From the NCBI GenBank assembly GCA_021740385.1, contig JAIOZY010000024.1, forward strand, positions 1 to 62,320: 62,320 nt of DNA, read 5' to 3'. Source of the stretch: Prolixibacteraceae bacterium (GTDB taxonomy: Bacteria > Bacteroidota > Bacteroidia > Bacteroidales > Prolixibacteraceae). The position numbers and the translations under genes were made by a program. Of this stretch, positions 41,912 through 50,664 are shown one piece after another (position 1 is the first letter of the stretch; every line of letters begins with the position of its first letter). The notes under the pieces are model-generated. The model made no database searches. It saw only the letters and a program-made list of their open reading frames with translations, and was not told the DNA's origin.

Positions 41912-42922
41912 ATGATATCAAAACTGAAAATATTTTTTTCGATCGCATTTTCCGCCTTCATTTTAAGTTCATGTGTACCCTTAACACAATTTACCGAGCT
42001 GAAAAAAAAGTCGGAAGCGTATGAAAAAACCAATGCTGAATTAAAAAATGAAAACAGGAAGCTGACAGTTGAGGTAAATGAACTTGACGGAAAAATACTC
42101 GCCCTGCAATCGAAACTTTTTAACCTTGAAAAGGAACAAAAGCAGCTTGAACAAACGAAGAAAAAACTTGAGGCCGAGAACCAACGGCTGCAAAGGGAAA
42201 ACAACGAGCTAAACCAGCAAATAGAATTACTGAAAGCGGGCAGTTCGGAAGAAATAACCGGCTTGCTAAACGAGCTTCAAAACCTGCAGGAAGGGCTTCA
42301 AGAACGGGAGAACAAAGTTAAAGAGGCAGAAGAAGCTTTAAAAATCAGGGAAGAAGAACTAAAGCTTACCCAGGAAACTGCTGCCAGGCAGGCTTCTGAA
42401 TTACAAAAACTACAGGATGCCCTCGATAATCAAAAAGAAGTGTTGTCGTCGTTAAAAGAAAAGCTTAACCAGTCATTAAGAGGATTTTACAACCAGGGAT
42501 TATCGGTGCATGAAAAGAACGGAAAAATATACGTGTCGATGGAAGAAAAGCTACTGTTCCGTACAGGTAGTTATAACCTTGGCCCCAACGGGCAGGAAGC
42601 GCTTCAAAACCTGGCGGGCGTTCTGGGTGCAAACCCCGACATCAACATCATGGTGGAAGGACATACCGACAATGTGCCCCTTAATGGTGCCGGACAAATA
42701 AAAGACAACTGGGACCTGAGTGTAATGCGGGCCACGGCCGTGGCAAAAATCATTCTCGAAAACACGTCGATCGACCCAAGCCGCATAACTACAGCCGGCC
42801 GTAGTGAATATGTTCCGCTTGACGAGGCCGATACGCCTGAAGCCCGAAGGAAAAACCGTCGAACGGAAATTATTTTAACACCCAATTTAAACGAAGTGTT
42901 GAAACTTATTGAAACAAATTAA
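41912..42922 (+). CDS. OmpA-family peptidoglycan-binding lipoprotein
   Basis: A 336-residue protein. The signal peptide ends in AFILSSC (lipobox, Cys near residue 21). A coiled coil of about 180 residues follows (KKKLEAENQRLQRENNELNQ in the middle). The C-terminal OmpA/MotB-type domain begins near residue 205 with KIYVSMEEKLLFRTGSY and has MVEGHTDNVPL, SVMRATAVAKIIL and ARRKNRRTEIIL, the Asp and Arg positions that bind meso-diaminopimelate. It should anchor the outer membrane to peptidoglycan. The ATG at 41912 is preferred over 41825 because it leads straight into the signal peptide. Confidence 0.92.
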   Translation: MISKLKIFFSIAFSAFILSSCVPLTQFTELKKKSEAYEKTNAELKNENRKLTVEVNELDGKILALQSKLFNLEKEQKQLEQTKKKLEAENQRLQRENNELNQQIELLKAGSSEEITGLLNELQNLQEGLQERENKVKEAEEALKIREEELKLTQETAARQASELQKLQDALDNQKEVLSSLKEKLNQSLRGFYNQGLSVHEKNGKIYVSMEEKLLFRTGSYNLGPNGQEALQNLAGVLGANPDINIMVEGHTDNVPLNGAGQIKDNWDLSVMRATAVAKIILENTSIDPSRITTAGRSEYVPLDEADTPEARRKNRRTEIILTPNLNEVLKLIETN

Positions 42923-43064
42923 CAGCGGCTGCTACGATTTTGTAAACCGCTGCTAATAAGCTTATAGGACCCCTGCCTGTCGGCAGGAGTTTGTTTAGTA
43001 AGTTTACAGGATTATAAATCCTGGGTTTGAGAGGCGCGGTTTACAACCCCGAAAGCAATCGGGG
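42923..43064. repeat. Palindrome-rich REP/MITE-like element
   Basis: The gap between two convergent genes holds four short hairpins: CAGCGG/CCGCTG (42923-42952), CCTGCC-tgtc-GGCAGG (42972-42987), CAGGATT-ata-AATCCTG (43007-43023) and CCCCGA/TCGGGG (43047-43064). Moreover, TTGTAAACCGC (42940-42950) and GCGGTTTACAA (43036-43046) are 11-base perfect inverted repeats about 85 bases apart. None has a T run. The layout fits a non-autonomous repeat element. The rest of the gap, to 43129, shows only one weak hairpin. Confidence 0.55.
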
Positions 43065-43129
43065 GCACCAGCATTTACGAATGTTTCTGCCAACCCGGAA
43101 AAGCAGGGAAACCGGGCACGGAAAGGTTC

Positions 43130-45904
43130 TTATTCAACATAGTAGTTATACAAATACCCATCGGGACTGGCAACCAACAGGTTAAAGTTTACACTTTCGT
43201 TGCTGATGAAGCCAATACTGAATTCTGAACTCCCTTCGAGCGGGAACCCATCGTGAATGTTTCCATTTATATCGAAAAGGTAAATCTTATTTTCGTCCTT
43301 ACAGGTAAGCCCGATCTTTTTCTCCTTGTATGAAAAATAGTAGATGTTGGGCTTATAACTAATTGTATGGTCGAGCCGTTTACTGAAGACAGACTTCCCT
43401 GAATTTTCGGTAACAACTATCTTGTTGTCCTCAACAAAAATGTATTCAAGGTCTTCATCGGTGTCGAGGTTCGCGGCAACAAAATAGTGGCTTTCCGGCC
43501 TTTTTTTGAACTCAACCATTTCGTGTGAACCGTTAAAATACGTCCGGTGAATATTCCCCTCATTGTCGGTGGTTACAATGCACGGGTCGTTCAGGCTTGT
43601 ACGTTTTTCGAGATACAATGTATTGTTCGAAGAGTGGTTATATACAACGCTGGTTTCTACACGTATATTCCCCCTGCGGCTGAAAAAATAATCTTTCATT
43701 TTATCGGAAGCCAAAATGTAATCCTTTCCATCAACCACAAAGTGTTGTAAAGGATTAATCACTTCATGGTCGGTTTTAGGCATTTCCCAACCTTCAACCA
43801 GGTCACCTTCCGAATCGTAGGCATAAATAGTACGGTTTGCACATGCCACCATAAAACGATAATTTTTATTGTTCTCGTAATCGAACACTGCAACCGGGTT
43901 TGTAGCTATAGCCCTTAATGCAATCGGGAATGGTTTAACATGGTTGCCGTTGCGGTCAATCATGTAAATCCTGTCGGGTGTATTAAAAAGGTATTGAAGC
44001 TTACCGTTTTTGTAACGGTCAACCTGGTGTATTTCACCCATAACAGGCCCCGAAAGTTTAATTTGCCACAATATCCTTCCAATGTTGTTAATCAGGTATA
44101 GATTGTAGTTTTTATCCTGAAGGATAATTTCTTTGTTCTGAAAATCGTTATGGTTTTTCACAAACTGTGGCTTAAATTCAAACGGGGCCTCCAGGTGGCT
44201 TTGCCATACTGTTTGTGGCCTTGCCTTAATTTCAGAACTGAAAATAAGGCTTGCATTGTTGTAAAGCATGCCCCCCGACGAACTTACCTGCCAGGCCACC
44301 ATTTTATACTTGCGCAAGGCATTGTTTTCTGAGATTTCGGCACCAATTTTTTCATTGAAAACAAGGTTTGCCATTGGCAGCGAAATATCGGTGTTGCAAT
44401 AAAAAAAGTAATTGGTTTTTGAGTTGAGTGTTGACTGAAACCTGTTGTATTCAATATTTGAACTAAGTGTTTCGCCCAAAATGTTTGAATGGATAATTCT
44501 GCCAAGAGAAGAAAACGAATTGGAAAAGATGAGGTAATTTCCGTATACCGAAAACCACGAGGCATTAGCCCTGCTGAACATTTGGCCGAAAAGCATCCGG
44601 GGCATGTCGGTGTATGGAAAACGGTAACACTGGAAAGATGTCTGTTCGTCAACCAGGTATGGTTTTTCCCATTCAGCCACATCAATGTTGTTTGCTTCAA
44701 GGTATTTTCGCTGAAGCTCAAGAAAACGTGTAACAGCATGACTGCCGCTCTGGGTTTCAATCACAAAAACAGTCCCTTGTTCTTCTTCCATGTGGCTTGT
44801 GTGAATTCCTGAAACGGCAACCTCGTTCGCTGCAATTTCAACAAACAGTTTTTTTAGGTCAATTCCCGTTTCATCTTCAACTTTTTTCAGCCTGTCGCGG
44901 TGTTGCAGGAAAAGGTTTTTGCGTGAAAGGTATTCTTCGTAATCGGTGAAAAACTGTTCCACATCGGATAAATGCAGTGCCGAGAAATGGGGCACATCGT
45001 GTGGAAGTATGTTGCCGATACGCGGAGCCCCGGGCTGTTGGTTTAAAAAAACGGTCGAAAAATAATTGTTGTCGGCATTGCCATTCGAAAAACCGTTAAG
45101 CAGCAGTTTGCCATTTTTAATGGTTAAATCAAATTCCGACCATGCCGACCATGTTTTTAACCTCGAAGCTTTAATTTTAAATACTTCTGACAGGAAACCC
45201 GATAAAAAACCGCCTGCTGTTTTGTGGTTTACAAAAATGTTTAATGAAGCCTGGTAATTGATGGTTTTCAGCAAAGGTGCCAGTTCATTATCTTCTTCGA
45301 GCGAAACAACATCAAGTTGCCGTAGTGTTTCTTCAATAGCCAGGGCTTTCCGGCAAAATATCAAAACCCCTTTGTGGTAGGAAAAAAAGAATTCCCCACC
45401 GGCCCAGGACAGGCCCGACACGTTATATATTAATTCGTTGTTGTATTTTCGTTTAAGAATAGCCCCCCCGCTACTTTGAACATAATCGGCTATGAGGCTT
45501 TCAACGTGGTTGTAATCGCTTTTTGACGGGAGTGAAAGCAAGTGTTGGTATAGCAACTCGCTTTTGCCACTTGTATTTAAAGCAACAATCATCTCCTTGT
45601 TTTTCAGAATTTTTTCAAGCCCTGTAACTGAATCGGCCAATGTTGCAATAAAAAAGGCATCACGAGCTTCGTTTTTCAATGATTTAACCGAAAACAGGGT
45701 TTCAAACATTTCCGGGTTTTCTTTCTGTATTTCACTAAAGGTGCAAGATTTGTTTGTACGTATAAAAAGCGGTGTTGTGTGCGAAACGGCATTAAATAAC
45801 GACGGCCTTTTGAAACGCTCTCTTGTTTGCACTTTAAAAATCAGAAAGGCAACAGCTGCAACCCCAATTACAACCGTTAATACAATCAATATCCGTTTAA
45901 GCAT
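43130..45904 (-). CDS. Membrane-anchored DUF3352-like protein with C-terminal propeller
   Basis: A 924-residue protein with one N-terminal membrane helix (ILIVLTVVIGVAAVAFLIF), the rest probably periplasmic. The first 550 residues resemble DUF3352: VSHTTPLFIRTNK, DAFFIATLADSVTG, and a long region with alternating strands. The last 350 form WD40/PQQ-like blades: DKNYNLYLINNIGRILWQIKL, RYKNGKLQYLFNTPDRIYMI, NRTIYAYDSEGDLVEGWE, NKIYLFDINGNIHDGFPLEG and VASPDGYLYNYYVE. The function is unknown. It lies 20 bases downstream of an outer-membrane barrel candidate, probably in one operon. Confidence 0.75.
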   Translation of the reverse strand: MLKRILIVLTVVIGVAAVAFLIFKVQTRERFKRPSLFNAVSHTTPLFIRTNKSCTFSEIQKENPEMFETLFSVKSLKNEARDAFFIATLADSVTGLEKILKNKEMIVALNTSGKSELLYQHLLSLPSKSDYNHVESLIADYVQSSGGAILKRKYNNELIYNVSGLSWAGGEFFFSYHKGVLIFCRKALAIEETLRQLDVVSLEEDNELAPLLKTINYQASLNIFVNHKTAGGFLSGFLSEVFKIKASRLKTWSAWSEFDLTIKNGKLLLNGFSNGNADNNYFSTVFLNQQPGAPRIGNILPHDVPHFSALHLSDVEQFFTDYEEYLSRKNLFLQHRDRLKKVEDETGIDLKKLFVEIAANEVAVSGIHTSHMEEEQGTVFVIETQSGSHAVTRFLELQRKYLEANNIDVAEWEKPYLVDEQTSFQCYRFPYTDMPRMLFGQMFSRANASWFSVYGNYLIFSNSFSSLGRIIHSNILGETLSSNIEYNRFQSTLNSKTNYFFYCNTDISLPMANLVFNEKIGAEISENNALRKYKMVAWQVSSSGGMLYNNASLIFSSEIKARPQTVWQSHLEAPFEFKPQFVKNHNDFQNKEIILQDKNYNLYLINNIGRILWQIKLSGPVMGEIHQVDRYKNGKLQYLFNTPDRIYMIDRNGNHVKPFPIALRAIATNPVAVFDYENNKNYRFMVACANRTIYAYDSEGDLVEGWEMPKTDHEVINPLQHFVVDGKDYILASDKMKDYFFSRRGNIRVETSVVYNHSSNNTLYLEKRTSLNDPCIVTTDNEGNIHRTYFNGSHEMVEFKKRPESHYFVAANLDTDEDLEYIFVEDNKIVVTENSGKSVFSKRLDHTISYKPNIYYFSYKEKKIGLTCKDENKIYLFDINGNIHDGFPLEGSSEFSIGFISNESVNFNLLVASPDGYLYNYYVE

Positions 45905-45924
45905 TTCCTTGTTCCCTTTTTTAA

Positions 45925-46899
45925 TTAATTCTCCTCAAACTTTTCACGGTAAAACGGCAACCTTTCCTGCCGTGCTTTTTTCGACGACCCCCGGTGATAC
46001 TTCGAATAATACGACCGGTATCGGTTGTGGTACCAGGGCATCACTTTTGCCCTAAGTTGTTTTTTCGAATCGAAGTTAAAAAAATATGTAATACCAAGCG
46101 AAAATTTCCCGGTAACATCGTACACCTGTACCCGGTAATCGTTGGGTAACTCATCGATGATTTCGGGTGTCAGTTCGTCACTGAAGTTGTGTACCCCATC
46201 AATATAGTCGGCGTTCATAAACTGAAAACCTGCATCGAATGAAAGAAATACCCGCTCGTTAATCTGGTAATTCAAACCAATAGCCGGGCTCAATATGGCA
46301 TGTAAATTTATTTCGGGGTTGGGCTCACGCCCCGATACAAAAATCGGATGTGTCAAACCCGTTAACTGATAATTTTCGCGGTCCATGTAACCCATTTCCG
46401 ACGAAACAAACATGATGCCCATACCCAGTTGCATGTAAATGTTCAGTTTTATAATGCCCTGTGTAAAAGAGCTAAAGTTTATAAAATTGTACTTTGCATA
46501 GAGGGTTAAATGCGTAATGTCGGAATCGTAATAAATTGGGAAGGGTTGAAAATCGACTTCGCTGTTGTTAAAAAAACCCCCTTTCATTAAATAATGTATA
46601 TTTGATGGGTTTTTGCGGGATCCCTGAAAATTCAACCATCCAAACTCAATTCCGAAATCGGTGCGTTCAAAAACCATTTTTGCCAACTTAATGCTGACAC
46701 CAACATCGGCAGCGTTGTTCATATCGTTGCTCCAACCCGAGAAATCCTTTTTCAATTCACCCAATAAAACAGCAGGGCCTATCTGAAACGAGATATTCCA
46801 ATTGGTTTCAAAGTTATTTTCATCGGTAAGCCATCCCTGCCCCGAAGCATTATACGATAACAAAACCAGTAACCCTATTACAATCTCTCTTAACCTCAA
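45925..46899 (-). CDS. Probable outer-membrane beta-barrel protein
   Basis: A 324-residue exported protein. The signal peptide is IVIGLLVLLSYNASG. The rest alternates short amphipathic strands rich in Phe, Tyr and Trp (NWNISFQIGPAVLLGEL, FGIEFGWLNFQG, HLTLYAKYNFINF, VFLSFDAGFQFMNADY, KFSLGITYFFNF), with turns of Asn, Asp and Gly. This looks like the PorT/DUF6089-type small barrels of Bacteroidota, but the exact family is not certain. A basic tail (WYHNRYRSYYSKYHRGSSKK) ends the protein. It is co-transcribed with the DUF3352-like gene. Confidence 0.75.
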   Translation of the reverse strand: MRLREIVIGLLVLLSYNASGQGWLTDENNFETNWNISFQIGPAVLLGELKKDFSGWSNDMNNAADVGVSIKLAKMVFERTDFGIEFGWLNFQGSRKNPSNIHYLMKGGFFNNSEVDFQPFPIYYDSDITHLTLYAKYNFINFSSFTQGIIKLNIYMQLGMGIMFVSSEMGYMDRENYQLTGLTHPIFVSGREPNPEINLHAILSPAIGLNYQINERVFLSFDAGFQFMNADYIDGVHNFSDELTPEIIDELPNDYRVQVYDVTGKFSLGITYFFNFDSKKQLRAKVMPWYHNRYRSYYSKYHRGSSKKARQERLPFYREKFEEN

Positions 46900-46991
46900 G
46901 CTTTTTTACAACTTTCTTTATATAAAAGTCTTTACGTGTGCCCTTTTCTCAATTTTTTTTTCATCCTCAACAAATCACTTCGCAATCAAAG

Positions 46992-48245
46992 TTACTGTTT
47001 ATTAACAGTCTTCGAGTCAACACGTTTAAAAAGTTTATCGGATCGCCGTGTTTTTTGTGGTACCGGTATTGAACACTTCTCTCCTTTCCTGGCCAATTTA
47101 ACCTTTTTCAGGTTAACGCGTATTTCGGGAACCTTCATCTCAATTACACCGGTTGTAGACCCAATTATCAAAATTTCGTCACCTGCCTGTAAATCTGTTG
47201 TTTCAACTTTAAATTCGGCAACGCCCAGCTTTGAAAAATAGTTCAGGCATTTTCCGGTGTAAATTTTGCGTTTGGTTGCCGACGAGCCATAGTTGTGGCT
47301 CCACTCTCCCAGGCGCTGTCCCAAATAGTAACCATCCCAAAACCCCCGGTTAAAAACCGAAGCCAGTTGCCGGTCCCAATTTTCAATTTTTTCTTTTGTG
47401 AAACTTCCATTAATGTATGCGTCAACCGCTTCGTGGTAACAGCCAGTTACGGTTTTAACATATTCGGGAGACCGTGCCCTGCCTTCGATTTTTAAAATGT
47501 CGATACCGGCATCCAGTATTTTATTCAAAAAATGTATGGTTTTCAGATCTTTGGGCGACATAATGTATTCATTGTCGATATCGAGATCATAACCCGTTTC
47601 TTTTTCGGTAACGGTATATCCGCGCCGGCATATTTGCATGCAACTCCCCCTGTTGGCCGAATAATTCATTTGATGCAGGCTGAGGTAACATTTCCCCGAT
47701 ACGGCCATGCACAACGCACCGTGTGCAAAAAGCTCAAGCCTGATTAGTTTACCACAGGGGCCGGTAATTTTTTGCTCTTGTATTTGCCGGCTGACTGCCT
47801 CAATCTTGTCCAGGTCCATTTCGCGGGCAAGCACCATTACATCGGCAAAACGGGCATAAAATTTTACCGCTTCGATGTTTGTAATGTTTAACTGGGTAGA
47901 AATATGCACTTCGATTCCCATTTCGCGGGCTTTTACAATTGCTGCCATGTCGGAAGCAATAATGGCCGATATGCCCGATTCTTTGGCTGCAATTAGAATT
48001 TTTTCAAGCTTTTCTATTTCATTGTCGAACAATATTGTATTAACGGTTAAATATGACTTAACCCCGTTTTCGGAAGTAATAGAGATGATTTTTTTTAAAT
48101 CGGTTAGGGTAAAATTATTCGATGAGCGTGCCCGCATATTCAGGTTTTCAACGCCAAAATATACCGCCCCTGCACCGGCCTGCAATGCTGCCATTAGCGA
48201 TTCATACGAACCCACGGGCGCCATTATCTCTATTTTTCTGCTCAT
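46992..48245 (-). CDS. Peptidase U32-family protein (TrhP/YegQ-like)
   Basis: A 417-residue U32 protein. It has the TIM-barrel start IEIMAPVGSYESLMAALQAGAGAVYFGV and the U32 signature ELFAHGALCMAVSGKCYLS followed by NRGSCMQICRRGY, whose four cysteines fit an iron-sulphur site. DILKIEGRARSPEYV follows. Members of this group (TrhP, RlhA) hydroxylate tRNA or rRNA pyrimidines rather than acting as proteases; which RNA is served here is not known. The start is placed at ATG 48245 rather than 48257, because a -7 element at 48264-48271 would start transcription near 48257. Confidence 0.9.
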   Translation of the reverse strand: MSRKIEIMAPVGSYESLMAALQAGAGAVYFGVENLNMRARSSNNFTLTDLKKIISITSENGVKSYLTVNTILFDNEIEKLEKILIAAKESGISAIIASDMAAIVKAREMGIEVHISTQLNITNIEAVKFYARFADVMVLAREMDLDKIEAVSRQIQEQKITGPCGKLIRLELFAHGALCMAVSGKCYLSLHQMNYSANRGSCMQICRRGYTVTEKETGYDLDIDNEYIMSPKDLKTIHFLNKILDAGIDILKIEGRARSPEYVKTVTGCYHEAVDAYINGSFTKEKIENWDRQLASVFNRGFWDGYYLGQRLGEWSHNYGSSATKRKIYTGKCLNYFSKLGVAEFKVETTDLQAGDEILIIGSTTGVIEMKVPEIRVNLKKVKLARKGEKCSIPVPQKTRRSDKLFKRVDSKTVNKQ

Positions 48246-48263
48246 ATCAACCTGCATTCATCA

Positions 48264-48271
48264 CAAATATA
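48264..48271 (-). promoter_or_regulatory. Candidate -7 element of the U32 gene
   Basis: Minus-strand TATATTTG (48271-48264), an exact TAnnTTTG match. The downstream ATG at 48245 gives a short leader; ATG 48257 would be at or before the transcript start. Confidence 0.45.
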
Positions 48272-48442
48272 TGCGAAAGATACAATAACCGTTATAAAAA
48301 TGATAAACGGGCAATGGTTTAACCCGGAAAATTAGCTTCGTTGAATGTTGTTTTACAGAATTTTCTACAATTAACCAATACCTTTCAGCAATGGATAAAC
48401 AGGGAATAAGAAAAAAACAGGACAATGATCAAACCGTGGTAA

Positions 48443-49657
48443 TCATTTTCCTTCATTTATCCACAGGTCGATGCGGGGTGTATCCCATGCATAGGGTTTT
48501 GCAACAATATCGTAGTCGCCATCGCCGTCAATATCGCCAATACCGGTATTGTGAGAACCAAAATTGATCGAAACATCCATGCGTTCAAAAGTCCTGTTGC
48601 TGTTGTTTAGCAGGAAAAATATTTTGGAATCACGTATGTCGATGGTCCTCATTTCGGCCAGCAATATATCAAGGTCGCCATCCCGATCGAAATCGATAAG
48701 CTTCAAACTATGAGCACGACGTGCATTCCGGTGGATTATTTCGGGCTCCCAAACCCCGTTTTTGTATTCATACATCACCAACGGGCCTTCACTTTCGCCT
48801 GTTATCATAACCACTTCGGGCCTTCCACCACTCACAAGCTGCCCGGCACAAACGCGTGTGGCAATGTACCCTTTATCAATAATATTTTGGACATACCTGC
48901 CATCTTTGTATTTGAACCACATTCCGCCGGCAATAAGGTCAACAATGCCGTCGAGATCGATATCGGCCGTACACATTCCTTCGTGGTAATTAATTCCCGC
49001 GTCAATAACCGATTCTTTGCTCCGCTGCAACATTTGCCCATCGGTATTGTATTCAAAAATTTCTGTAAGAGGCCAATCATCTGTACGGGTTACATTTTCG
49101 GGTTTTTCGGCAATAAAAAGGCTATTGCAACCCTGGTTCCAGAAAGCACATTCCTCTTGGCCGTCGCCGTTAAAATCGCCAAAAGCGATATCGTTATGCA
49201 GTGGCACCCCGCTTTTTTTTATGTAATTCCTTTTCCACTGCCTTGAGGTATTCCATTTGGGATGCGGGTTTTCCCACCACCAAATTTGTTCCGATTTACC
49301 ACCGGCAACAACCAGGTCTTTATCGCCATCTCCGTCAATATCGGCAAGTACTGCAGCTTCACCAGCCTCTATGCTCCTTCTTTCAATTACATGCTTTTCC
49401 CAGGTTTTCCTTTCCTGATGAACATACATAACCACCGAAGGTCTGTCGGTACATTCAACAATTATGAACTCATCGGTGCCATCATTGTTCAGGTCATCAA
49501 CAATACAATCGGTTTGTATCTTCCCTTTAAAAGGCACCTCAATATCACCATATTCGGTGCTTAAATGGGTCCAGCGGTATTTTACTGCACCCGGCTGTGC
49601 CGTAATTTGCATAATTGGGAAAGTGATGAATATTAAAAAAATGATAAGCAGTTTCAT
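48443..49657 (-). CDS. Secreted FG-GAP/VCBS repeat protein
   Basis: A 404-residue protein with a signal peptide (LLIIFLIFITFPIMQITAQ). Five or more calcium-loop-like repeats give a beta-propeller: DDLNNDGTDEFIIVE, DIDGDGDKDLVVAGG, DFNGDGQEECAFWNQ, DIDLDGIVDLIAGGM, DFDRDGDLDILLAEM and DIDGDGDYDIVAKP. There is no C-terminal sorting domain and no other domain. Such proteins are common exported proteins in Bacteroidota, some linked to polysaccharide-degradation loci. Its target is unknown. It is monocistronic, with a promoter at 49698-49730. Confidence 0.88.
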   Translation of the reverse strand: MKLLIIFLIFITFPIMQITAQPGAVKYRWTHLSTEYGDIEVPFKGKIQTDCIVDDLNNDGTDEFIIVECTDRPSVVMYVHQERKTWEKHVIERRSIEAGEAAVLADIDGDGDKDLVVAGGKSEQIWWWENPHPKWNTSRQWKRNYIKKSGVPLHNDIAFGDFNGDGQEECAFWNQGCNSLFIAEKPENVTRTDDWPLTEIFEYNTDGQMLQRSKESVIDAGINYHEGMCTADIDLDGIVDLIAGGMWFKYKDGRYVQNIIDKGYIATRVCAGQLVSGGRPEVVMITGESEGPLVMYEYKNGVWEPEIIHRNARRAHSLKLIDFDRDGDLDILLAEMRTIDIRDSKIFFLLNNSNRTFERMDVSINFGSHNTGIGDIDGDGDYDIVAKPYAWDTPRIDLWINEGK

Positions 49658-49697
49658 AGTTGTGTTTTTTCATGTAAAACATTATCGTGCCAATAAA

Positions 49698-49730
49698 CAA
49701 ATATAATAAAAACGGCTGATAAATAAGCAA
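49698..49730 (-). promoter_or_regulatory. Candidate promoter of the FG-GAP gene
   Basis: On the minus strand, TTG (49730-49728), a 22-base spacer, then TATATTTG (49705-49698), an exact -7 match. The ATG is about 40 bases downstream. Confidence 0.45.
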
Positions 49731-49850
49731 TAAGTGGTATAAATGAAGAATTTCAGCGGGGGTATTTTAAACAAAATACCAGGGCACGCTTAACAGAAAA
49801 AAGACTGCCTCAAAAAAAGATTTGTATTATAACCAACTTTAAAATTTTAA

Positions 49851-49885
49851 GAAAATAAAAGAGGCTGCCTTTTAAGACAACCTCT
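49851..49885 (-). terminator. Terminator of the DUF4271-hemD operon
   Basis: On the minus strand AGAGGTTGTCTT pairs with AAGGCAGCCTCT (12 pairs including two G-T wobbles, plus 49860-49871 and 49874-49885), with a two-base loop as drawn, then TTTTATTTTC. It starts 5 bases after the hemD stop. Confidence 0.85.
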
Positions 49886-49890
49886 TCATT

Positions 49891-50640
49891 TTATTTGCTT
49901 TTATTATTTCTTTTTAGGAATTGTTCAAGGGCCATCGTCATCGACGGGGCTTGAGGGCTGGGGGCCTGAATATCGAGCCTGAGGCCAGCCTCTTTTACAG
50001 CCTTGGCTGTTGCAGGCCCAAATGATGCAATTTTTGTGTCATTTTGTTTAAAATCGGGGAAATTTTGCAATAACGATTTAATGCCCGAAGGACTGTAAAA
50101 AACGAGGATATCGTAATTCACATCCTTTAAGTCAGATAAATCACTGCTTATGGTTTTGTAAAGAATTGCTTTCGAGTATTTTACTTTAGCCTCATCGAGC
50201 AATAGCGGGATTTCAGGTTTATGGATGTGCGACAAAGGAACCAGGAAGCTTTCATCAAGATGCTTTTTGATGATTTCTACCAATTCCGAAAATTTCCCGT
50301 TTCCATAAAAAATCTTTCTTTTCCGGTACACAATGTATTTTTGAAGATAGAAAGCTGTTGCCTCCGAAATACAAAAATATTTCATCGATTCAGGAACTGT
50401 TATCCTTAAATCATTACAAATACGGAAGAAGTGATCAATTGCAGTGCGGCTGGTAAAAATTACAGCAGTATGGTCAAGTATGTTCACCCTGGTTTGCCTG
50501 TATTCTTTCGAAGAAACCCCTTCGACCTGAATAAAGGGACGGAAATCGACTTTCACGTTATTTCTTTCTGCAAATTCAAAGTAGGGTGATTTGGCCGTTT
50601 TTGGCTCTGGTTGCGAAACAAGTATTCTCTTGATTTTCAA
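49891..50640 (-). CDS. hemD: Uroporphyrinogen-III synthase
   Basis: A 249-residue HemD. It cyclises hydroxymethylbilane with D-ring inversion to make uroporphyrinogen III for haem and related tetrapyrroles. HemD sequences diverge strongly, but the fold pattern is clear: ILVSQPEPKTAKSPYFEFAE at the start, AVIFTSRTAIDHFF, FCISEATAFYLQKY, YDILVFYSPSGIKSLL, and IASFGPATAKAVKEAGLRLDI. It lies 24 bases after the DUF4271 gene, a common pairing in Bacteroidota. Confidence 0.92.
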   Translation of the reverse strand: MKIKRILVSQPEPKTAKSPYFEFAERNNVKVDFRPFIQVEGVSSKEYRQTRVNILDHTAVIFTSRTAIDHFFRICNDLRITVPESMKYFCISEATAFYLQKYIVYRKRKIFYGNGKFSELVEIIKKHLDESFLVPLSHIHKPEIPLLLDEAKVKYSKAILYKTISSDLSDLKDVNYDILVFYSPSGIKSLLQNFPDFKQNDTKIASFGPATAKAVKEAGLRLDIQAPSPQAPSMTMALEQFLKRNNKSK

Positions 50641-50664
50641 GACCCAATATTTAAAGGTTCGACA

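Noticed and set aside
48710-49246. 178-residue plus-strand frame opposite the FG-GAP gene
   Set aside because: Complement of repeated Asp/Gly codons; no domain and the minus-strand gene is clear.
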